Source: Paraphaeosphaeria minitans | Taxonomy: Eukaryota; Ascomycota; Dothideomycetes; Pleosporales; Didymosphaeriaceae | Direction: 5' to 3' | Assembly: GCA_015832175.1 (NCBI GenBank) | Contig: WJXW01000003.1 | Span: 1,736,001-1,800,000 of the forward strand | Length of the DNA stretch: 64,000 nucleotides | Shown: positions 56,801 to 64,000 of the stretch, piece after piece | Layout: every line of letters begins with the position of its first letter | Position numbering within the stretch: position 1 is the first letter of the stretch | Position numbers and translations under genes: made by a program | The notes under the pieces: model-generated | Databases searched by the model: none | What the model was told of the DNA's origin: nothing | Seen by the model: the letters and a program-made list of their open reading frames with translations, nothing else

Positions 56801-58002
56801 GTACCACCATTCAGGGAAGCGCCAGAGAGATGTCGCGGTTGTTCGCCAGAGGGACGACCGTTTTCAACAAAGCCGGGTATATGTGATGTTTGGGTGTATG
56901 GATTGGTGCCTGACCGATCGCGCCGCTTGGTGTGACGAGATGGTCCAGGAAATGGTCCTGCTATCATAGGTGCAGGATGGGTAATGAAGAGAACGTCACC
57001 TGCATGAGGGAGTGGCCCCTGTATCTGCGATGGAGGGAAGGACGGCTGCCGCATGAGCGAGCCATTTGCCGCAGACTGAACGGACCCAGGCACTGAGAAT
57101 GACGATCCAGGAAACGCTGATTCTGAGCATATGTTAGTACATGAGCGTATAGTTGGAAGAGGGGGTGGGGGTGTATTACGTGGCCTGACAAATACCGCCG
57201 GTCCCGAACTGAGCTCTGCATTTGTAGTACGGTCATTGATCGTGGGAGACAACGACTCAGCTTTGCTTGCAGGTCCAACAGAGCTCACAGACTGAGCTGC
57301 ATGACGCTTCATCATGTACGTCTGCATTCCTTGCCGTAGGGCCCACGTAGCATGGTAGAGGAAGTGACGCGGGCAGTCATCCTGCTCGCCTTTGGTAAAG
57401 ATCTCGTCAACAATGGCGAATGGGTCGTTGGCGTGGTACATAAGATCGGTATACTTTGCGAGCTTCTCGAGCTTCTCAGGGTTTAGCGGGCCCCATGCCT
57501 GTGCAAATTTCGTGACCGAGACCAGATTATCGTGGCAGATAACGCCAAGGACGTCTTCAAGAAAGCCAGGTGACTCGAGGTGGATATCGGCATCGTCCCA
57601 AAGGTCGGTGATGGTCCATCCGGCTTGAGGGAAGAAGCAATGATAGAACTCGGGGCATTTCTTGCGCCAGTAGCCGGCGAACTCGAATACGCCTTGGATC
57701 TTGTCGCTGCGGACTATGACCGGTGGGGGAGGGAAAGGAGGGTTGCGACGTGGGTGACGGCCACCGTCGGTGGAGAAGACAGCAGCGCCTGTTCCAGGTT
57801 GCGCGGTCATCCTGCGCAGAAGCGGGGACGCGCGAGCCGAGCACCCAGCGGCAATGACCGTCTTCTCTGAATCAGCGGGGGAAGAGTCTGTCGGCGCGGT
57901 ATCCAGAGCAGCCTTGCCGGTAGCGGGCGTGCTGTCGGGGGTTGACATAGGCGCTGCTGCTGCTGGTGATGCCGCCGACGGCGGACGCTCGACGTTCGCC
58001 AT
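53804..58002 (-). CDS. Large RRM-domain RNA-binding protein
   Basis: Exons are 58002-57180, 57122-54240 and 54186-53804 (1362 residues). The longer frame to 58053 starts without ATG. A conserved N-terminal module at about 100-225 (IQGVFEFAGYWRKKCPEFY, GWTITDLWDDADIHL, CPRHFLYHATWALRQG) has no name I know. A Pro-rich region follows, then a single RRM at about 588-674 (RLLYVKNLPEDVESS as RNP2, AFVGFDTVDEARTAL as RNP1). After it comes a long Ser/Glu/Thr-rich disordered part, with Lys-rich patches (KKGKQAKKKEQKKK; KKNKKKKKSKKK) near the C-terminus. Intron 1 (57 nt, perfect TACTAAC branch site) is a multiple of 3 without a stop, so an unspliced form is also open. Probable role: mRNA binding; targets unknown. 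Confidence 0.85.
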
Positions 58003-58700
58003 GATGGAGATGCTGTTTATGATACAGCAAAAGAGCACTTGGGGAGTCGACAAAAAGAGAGAGACGATCGGTCGAAGAAATGCCCGGGTAGATATGACGC
58101 CAGGACGCCGAAAACGCCAGAAAAGAATGAGTGGCGGGTGAGGTAAGGCGGAAGGTGCGGGGTTTGAAGTCGAACAGAGAAACGAGGGTTTTGATGGCTG
58201 TGTGGGAATTGGGAAGGCGCGCGTCCCTCACCTGGCAACCGTGGGCGCTCGACCAAAAGGCAGCGGTGAAGCAGAAAGTTGAAATTTGGTTGACAGCCCG
58301 GCCTCACCGACTTTCTTCAACACAGCAAACCACCCATCTGAAAAGAAGCGAAATGGACAAGAAGAGAAAGAAGCAGACTACACCGATAGCTGGTGGACGC
58401 AGGATCAACCAAGCTTTTAATGCAGCTGCAGGCGATGCACCAGGGTCCCGGCAACGGGAAATAGCATTTATGCCACGCCTGCACACGCACTATGGTACTC
58501 TCCCCGGTTCAAGACGAATAAATCAATGAGACATTTGTTTCAGATTGGAGTTTCTTGGGCCAATATTGTGCAGCCACCCGTCGCTTCCCACTTTTCGTTT
58601 GCTCTTAACCTAGCACGTGTGCGAGGCACTTGCTGGATGCCCGACAAAACATGGCCATTCCCATTGACCCTATGTACAAACCTGAACCATTGTTATGGTA
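58003..58700. other. RRM gene promoter and FMP46 3' region
   Basis: About 700 bp; no gene recognised. Confidence 0.4.
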
Positions 58701-59300
58701 TTACACCTTGTCCTCCTCGGAACTGGAGCGGAGCATAGATAGAATCTCGGACTCGCTCTCTCCGACCACTGTTGAGGTTAGCCTACCAACTGGAAAGTAC
58801 TAAAATGTTGAACATGCCTGCTTTGCCTTGGTTCCAGTCCACCACCTGTTGTTGGTCAGTATGTATGAAAACGTGGGTGTAGGGCCACACTCACCACTGG
58901 CCGTAAGAACGTCTCGCCGTCTGCCTTCAACCTCCGCATTGCATCTGTCTCGTCTTGTGCCCCTGAAACGACCTTGGATGCAGTCCTGGGTCCACCTAGA
59001 TAATCGAGGATCGATTTAAGCTGGTCGGCGGTAGGCGGTGCCTCGGTCACGTCGAGCTCAAATTCCATACGTTCAGCCTTGTCCTGCACCTGGTGGGAGC
59101 TTGCTTGGTCTTCCGTAGCATGAGCTACTGACTGCGCGTTGGTTTGCTTGAGGAGGGTAAGCACACGGGTGGAGGCGGTGCTCGACGGCTTGTGGAAGAG
59201 GGTCACGACGTTCTTTGCGCCATGCTGCAGGCACTGTCAGTGAAGCTGGTCTGCATCCAATTGAACACGTACGTACCTCTCCAAAGATTCGCTTGAACAT
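58701..59300 (-). CDS. FMP46: FMP46-like mitochondrial redox protein (DUF1687)
   Basis: Small thioredoxin-fold protein of the fungal DUF1687/FMP46 family, mitochondrial in yeast and of unknown substrate. Exons are 59300-59277 (24 nt, MFKRIFGE), 59224-58895, 58845-58818 (28 nt) and 58768-58701 (149 residues). The conserved core reads VTLFHKPSSTASTRVLTLLKQ, ATEDQASSH, EFELDVTEAPPTADQLKSIL, then RPVVVDWNQGKAVVGESESEIL across exons 3 and 4. Intron 3 starts GCATGT, a GC-AG intron; only this splice restores GKAVVGE. No CxxC pair is present. Assignment is by motif similarity to the family. Confidence 0.88.
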
Positions 59301-60046
59301 AATTGCGGCCTGGGACGATGATTTTCCCTATGTGGTTCGTTTGTTGCGTTGGAATGCAGCTGTGCAGAGCTTCAGAAGCTGAGGTTCGGAAGTGACGTCG
59401 CGCGGCCCGTCCGCTTAATGTGGTATAACGCCACCGGAGCTCTGTCCGAGCTCATGCAACGACTACTCAAGTGTGGGGTTGCGTGCTTCTCCGTTCCGTT
59501 CCTTTTGATTAAAATGACAGGTGACAAAAAGCTTGCCGGAGTGTCTTCTAATATAAAGCCTACATGAACGAAGAACGCAGTCAGTGCGCGCATCAATCAC
59601 TACCGACTGTGCAATGCATCTCTCTATTCTAACATGTCGAACAAAGTGCCTTGATGCACTTGGTAATGAAAGATTTTCCCTGCGAAGGGGTTGACATCAC
59701 ACCCGATCGCCATGATCACTTCATATACGTCCCCTCGGACGGTCCCGAGATGGACAAAACACCACATTGTCGACTGGAGATAACGGAAACCGTAGTGACG
59801 TGGAACCACTATGACTGGTAATTCATTTGCAGCCCAAAGGCCGAATGTACATTGACGTCATGAATATGTCCCTATCCTCCCAAAGCCAGAGAAATTCTAG
59901 TACACGGGCATGCCGGGTTACGTACATGCCGTGGCGAGCCTCCCAGTCCCTCGATCCAGAGTCATATTTCATCCCGAGGAAACCAAATTCATGACAGATG
60001 ACTGAGCGTGCGTTCCACATAATTTCTTTCCCGTCTCGATCATTGT
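59301..60046. other. Spacer between FMP46 and RPS30
   Basis: About 750 bp holding the FMP46 promoter and the RPS30 3' end. The short open frames lack ATG or splice support. Confidence 0.4.
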
Positions 60047-60454
60047 TTACGATCCGGGGTTGGGGTTCATCTAGTGACACGTCAGTATACGCTACTGGAG
60101 TGAGTCGATGGGCTATCTTTACGCACCTTCCTCTTTCCACCGGTGAGGGTGACGTTCACAAAGCGGCGGGTGTATGTGAGCCTCTTCTTGGCGCGGCCCT
60201 TGGGAGTTTTCTTCTTCTCCTGGGGCTCAACCTGTAGATGAAGTATCAGCGAACCGTTTTTAAGACTGATCCAGCCAAGTACTTTGCGACGCTGCCTTGG
60301 ATGTCCCACAGATTCTTTTTCTTCAGCGCTTGCGCTGTGCTTCTGCTCCTTTGCGGTCTCTCTTCCATGACCCAGATATGATGGATATGCGTACCTTTGG
60401 CGTCTGCGACTTGACCTTTCCGGCACGAGCGAGGGATCCGTGGACTTTGCCCAT
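60047..60454 (-). CDS. RPS30: 40S ribosomal protein eS30
   Basis: Very basic small-subunit protein near the decoding site. Exons are 60454-60395, 60231-60127 and 60070-60047 (62 residues, the exact family length). The spliced protein is [20 protein letters not shown], then [35 protein letters not shown] and MNPNPGS. It is the stand-alone fungal form, without the ubiquitin-like FUBI fusion of animals. Intron 1 is 163 nt, long for the window, as in RPS10. The last exon has only seven sense codons. It is divergent from the CREG-like gene. Confidence 0.96.
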
Positions 60455-61093
60455 TATTGCGGTATTCGGATGCGACGATTGGTGTGGGTACGCGGTTGGT
60501 GATCGATTTTATCCCTGTGTGGCGAAAGAACATGTCAGCCTCATATGCGACGCTGCAAAGTTCGGATGAAGCGTTGGATTGCCGGGCTGCGATTTTCTGC
60601 AGATGGAGCAGCGGTTTTCGATGGGAAGGGATACATACGGGTTGTGGCGGTTGTCGTGGTCGAGCGATGACTGTGCGGGCGGCGGCGACGTCGTGAGCCC
60701 AAAAATCGCCCGAGCGGTTGTGGGTGGTCTTGGCAGATCTAATCAGATGATCCGAGATCAAACGACATGCGCTTCTCGACGGCGTCAGTCCTACAGGACA
60801 ACACTTGTACATGTGCATTTCACGACGTGCGTAAGTACGCTGCACTCCCACATCCCTCGTCATCGGTCTTGAAAGGCGCCTACACAACAGCGAACATTTT
60901 CGAAGTTAACCGGATTCCCCACCAGGCGTTCGGGTGATCTTGTGATGCGATACACTGCTGCGACCCATTGATACTCTTCCCCCAACCGTTTCGCTACCGC
61001 TATCTCTATCCTCAACCTGCACGGTGAGGGTATAAGACCACCACTGATACACTGGAACCACAGCACCTCGTTGCGAAATACAAAAATCAAATC
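60455..61093. promoter_or_regulatory. Divergent promoter, RPS30 / CREG-like
   Basis: About 640 bp between divergent ATGs. A TATAAGA at 61031-61037 lies 63 nt before the CREG-like ATG and may act as its TATA element. No clear ribosomal-protein promoter motif was found. Confidence 0.45.
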
Positions 61094-61846
61094 ATGCGTC
61101 TAGACACCACCCTTCTCCCCCTCATCTCGTTGGCCTCGGCATCCGCCACCCCATCATGGCACGACAAATCCGCGCATGAAACATATCACGACGGGGCTGG
61201 CTTCAGGATTCCCACCGTACACGAGTCCGCCGTCCTGGCACGCCGTATCCTCGACATCGAAAAGATCGGTACCCTCAGTACGGTCTTTCCTACACACACC
61301 GCCGAGAACCGCCCCTCAGATGTGGGAGGCTCGCCCATCGGCTTGCCGGACTACTTCGCCAACTGCGAGCCTGACACTGGCAACCCCACCATTCTCGAAC
61401 TCCCGATAGCGACCTCGTTCAAGAACGTCCAAGCTGGGTCCAATATCTCCCTTTCGCTAAGGTGGCACGCACCGTATAAGCATTGGTATAGCGTGGCTTC
61501 TGTACCGCGCTTTAACCTCGTTGGATATCTAGAAGAGTTTACGGATGAAGACGTCAAGGATGAGGACATTGCGGCATGCTTCGTGAAGAAGCATCCTGAT
61601 GCTGCTGCGTGGCTGCCGGGCAACCGCATCCACGTTAGCAAATGGGTGCGCTTTGTTGTCCAGGATATCTACTGGCTTGGGGGCTTTGGAGATCGCGCCT
61701 ATATCGGGTGGATTCCATTGGAAGAGTGGCAGAGCGTGACTCAGGCCGAGATTGAGAAGGCAAGGCTGCCGGGCGAGGACTCGCCATGGAGTTGGAGGTC
61801 ATGGTTCGGGTTGGTCAACAACAAGCAAGAGGTGCTGGAGCTGTGA
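61094..61846 (+). CDS. Secreted CREG-like protein (PNPOx fold)
   Basis: Intronless, 250 residues. A signal peptide (MRLDTTLLPLISLASASA) is followed by the CREG/pyridoxamine-phosphate-oxidase-like split-barrel: VHESAVLARRILDIEKIGTL, STVFPTHTAENRPSDVGGSP, GLPDYFANCEPDTGNPTILEL, KNVQAGSNISLSLRW, then DEDIAACFVKKHPDAAAWLPG and YWLGGFGDRAYIGWIPLEEW. Animal CREG is a lysosomal or secreted glycoprotein without known catalysis, and fungal members are extracellular or vacuolar with unknown role. One NIS glycosylation sequon is visible. No FMN-binding role can be deduced. Confidence 0.9.
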   Translation: MRLDTTLLPLISLASASATPSWHDKSAHETYHDGAGFRIPTVHESAVLARRILDIEKIGTLSTVFPTHTAENRPSDVGGSPIGLPDYFANCEPDTGNPTILELPIATSFKNVQAGSNISLSLRWHAPYKHWYSVASVPRFNLVGYLEEFTDEDVKDEDIAACFVKKHPDAAAWLPGNRIHVSKWVRFVVQDIYWLGGFGDRAYIGWIPLEEWQSVTQAEIEKARLPGEDSPWSWRSWFGLVNNKQEVLEL

Positions 61847-64000
61847 GATACCAAGCGCCACGATAGCACAGTCCTATGAACGAGTCATCTTGGTACCACA
61901 CTTGACTGCCACGTGTTGTGACACCCTCGGCTTCCCTATGGCGAGTTCGTCGGTGAGCGTGTCGGGTGCGCATAGATTGTACCTAGAACCACGCTGTGCA
62001 CATGGCACAGCGATTCACGCAGATTGTCGACGAGGCTTGCATATGTACTACACCGAGTAATCTCGCCAACCACGGTTCGAATTTCCATGGCCATGGTCCT
62101 TCCTACCTTCGTACCCAATACTTACTGCAAGCCACACCCCGGATACGCACCAAGTCGCCAAGTGCGCTTACCCGCCCATCGCCCAGACGCACGCCCATCA
62201 TCTTCATCCGCGCAGCCACCGTATCGACCTGCGATGTTCCCTGCGCCGCGCACGCGAGGTCAGGCCATTCCCGCGCGCTTCCAATGATTCCACGAGCCGC
62301 CCCACTCAGGCAGCAACGCGCCAGGACCAGACACAAACTCCGGAGAACCGCTCGCATGAAGGTTTGGTAGCGTTCTGATGAGGCGCCCAAAGGCCCGGAT
62401 GCAATGACGCGCCCATTGAAGATTGCCGTCCAGACTCGGCCCCGTAGAGCGGAAGTTGGCTGCACTGATCTTCCGGGAGCTGGCCTGGAGACGGCGGAGA
62501 TCGCGGTTTACCACGCACTTCGCGTGCATGCCGGGTGGGGGGGCTCATGCGCGGTCGTTTCCGAGTTGCCATGTGCCCTGCGGCCCTTCTTTTCGTCGTC
62601 CCTGATGAACAAGAATTGCGATCCACCGCCAAGTCGTGCGATTCATTGTCGCTAACAGTACATTTTGCGCTGGCGCGTCGACTCGACTCGAGTCGAAAAA
62701 TGAAGCGGGTGCGGCAGGTCGGTGATGCAAGCGCCGGAGCCAGTCGTCCGATGCAGAGAAAGGTGCAGCGACGGGCGCCTGGCAGCGATCTCCAGGGACC
62801 AACAGGACGCTGTCGCAAACCGATGTGCTGGAAACGCTGGCTCTGCACGACTCGCCTGGCTTATGGCAAGCGACGAGCGCTACGAGCAAGCCTTCGATTG
62901 AGTTCCCGTGACATGTGGCCGCGCCTTGTGTGGCCGGCGCTTGGCGATGTGCGCAAAACCTGGCTAGGGACCGGACGGATGCGCACTTCAGAGATGATCC
63001 CTGCGCCAGGGCCGACCTGCGGTGCGCTCCCACGTTTCTGGAGCGGGCGGACGAGGCTCAACGGTCTTGTAGACTGGTGTCGTGGAATTTTCCTTTTGTG
63101 GGCTAGCCGTGTGCTGGCCGGGAGGAAGGCTGAAGCAGCGTCTGTGTGGTGGTGGTGATGATGGAGCGTGCCGGCTGCACGGTGCAAACCCGCGATCCCG
63201 GCCACATTTGTTGGAGCTGCCTCGCGGCCGCCGACGGCATCCCACCACGGTCCACCTCGCCGAATTTCGCTCCTCTCAACAACCTATACCGTATATCGCC
63301 GCAGCCCCGACCCGCCTCGTGCACATGGCTGCATCAGATCAGCAAGTTGCAGCGGGTGAACGCCGGCCAGTGCGTCCGTGTAATCCTCGCTCGCCTGATG
63401 AGTCGGGCCCGCCAAAACCTTCTGTCCACTGTCCAGCCTGGTATCCTGCATCAGTGCAACGCCGCAGACCGTCTTGGGACAAGACCAGATCTCGTTGCTT
63501 TTTCGCCGTGGACGAGCTCGCTCTCCAGGGGTTTTGTCCTTGGGACTCCGCAATCCTTGCACACGTGACTGCATTCTTTCCCGAACTTCCATCGGCCCTT
63601 TCCAGGACCCACGAAAGCTGTCCATGGGAACATGAAGTCGAGTATCCGCCCCAAGGATCCCCGACGTAGTCTGACCTTGGAAATACCTCCTCTCTCTCTC
63701 TCGCTCTCTCTCTCTCGCTCTCTCTCTCTCTCACGGCTGCATGTAAACGCTCCGGGACGATCGCTCTCACAACAGGATAACGGCCATCTACAACGGTGAT
63801 AGCAACGTGCCTAGACTGTCCGTCTCGGGCAAGACGGGCAATTGCCACGGCCATCTCCATCAAGCCAGCGGGATGAATGACTCCTGACAGCCCTGTCTCG
63901 ATCGTTCTTATGACTCTTGCAGAACGCCTGCCTAGATCGATCGTAGCATGCGAGACTGCGATGCCTCTAGCTGTACGGAGACTTTGAGCTTCGATATCAA
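61847..64000. other. GC-rich stretch without recognised gene
   Basis: About 2.15 kb. Several long overlapping frames exist on both strands (62306-62848, 62545-63033, 63082-63669, 63339-63863), as expected from GC-rich DNA, but none has an ATG, splice logic and family motif together. A gene running off the right edge cannot be excluded. Confidence 0.4.
63688..63732. repeat. (TC)n tract with GC interruptions
   Basis: TC dinucleotide run of about 45 nt interrupted twice by CGC. Similar in type to the tract at 5295. Confidence 0.85.

Noticed and set aside
59624..60140. Minus-strand frames downstream of RPS30
   Set aside because: One starts with GTG and the other overlaps the RPS30 3' exon and intron in a different frame; neither has family support.
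62306..63669. Several long overlapping frames on both strands
   Set aside because: Long open frames are expected by chance in GC-rich DNA; starts are mostly non-ATG and the translations resemble no family.
63339..63863. Minus-strand frame starting MEMAVAIARLARDG
   Set aside because: It begins plausibly, but most of it is translated from the TC tract and its GC-rich flank; no domain and no splice evidence. Kept open only as a possible first exon.

Overview
The window is eukaryotic, from a filamentous ascomycete (Pezizomycotina). The evidence is many short introns (mostly 46-85 nt, GT-AG, CTAAC-like branch sites), a fungal 5S rRNA gene lying alone between protein genes, a fungal New1 translation factor, a PTH11-type membrane receptor, a DUF1996 secreted protein, a GH45 cellulase and tracts with C-to-T decay of the RIP type. 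A Dothideomycete is my best guess, from the gene families rather than from any marker. Gene models below were spliced by hand; coding lengths were checked for frame.

Layout. 0-5.4 kb: NEW1 (minus), then a promoter region with a 3 x 82 bp tandem repeat. 5.4-15.7 kb: a dense housekeeping block with an Stc1-domain protein, RAD7, RPS10, SDE2, a small Gly-rich protein, RFC5 and a zinc alcohol dehydrogenase. 16.6-24.1 kb: a STE11-type MAPKKK and a DUF7514 protein, separated by a 2.5 kb gap holding an 81 bp higher-order minisatellite. 25.4-31.3 kb: an amide-bond neighbourhood with a putative amidoligase, a divergent gamma-glutamylcyclotransferase (AIG2-like) gene with an in-frame stop, a small unknown gene and an M20 amidohydrolase. 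31.5-38.3 kb: TRM44, a truncated MFS relic, GNA1, a 5S rRNA gene and a DUF1996 protein. 38.3-49.5 kb: gene-poor and accessory in character, with an AT-rich decayed island, a PTH11-like receptor and an unusual GH45 protein. 49.5-61.9 kb: a large disordered protein, a minisatellite cluster, a large RRM protein, an FMP46-like redox protein, RPS30 and a CREG-like secreted protein. 61.9-64 kb: no gene recognised.

How the genes fit together. Most are independent housekeeping functions: translation and ribosome (NEW1, RPS10, RPS30, 5S, TRM44), DNA repair and replication (RAD7, RFC5), splicing (SDE2), signalling (STE11, PTH11-like) and amino-sugar synthesis (GNA1). The one pair that looks like a dedicated pathway is the head-to-head amidoligase and gamma-glutamylcyclotransferase at 25.4-28.4 kb. 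These families are predicted to make and break gamma-glutamyl or similar isopeptide amides. I rate this pair as the most interesting object in the window.
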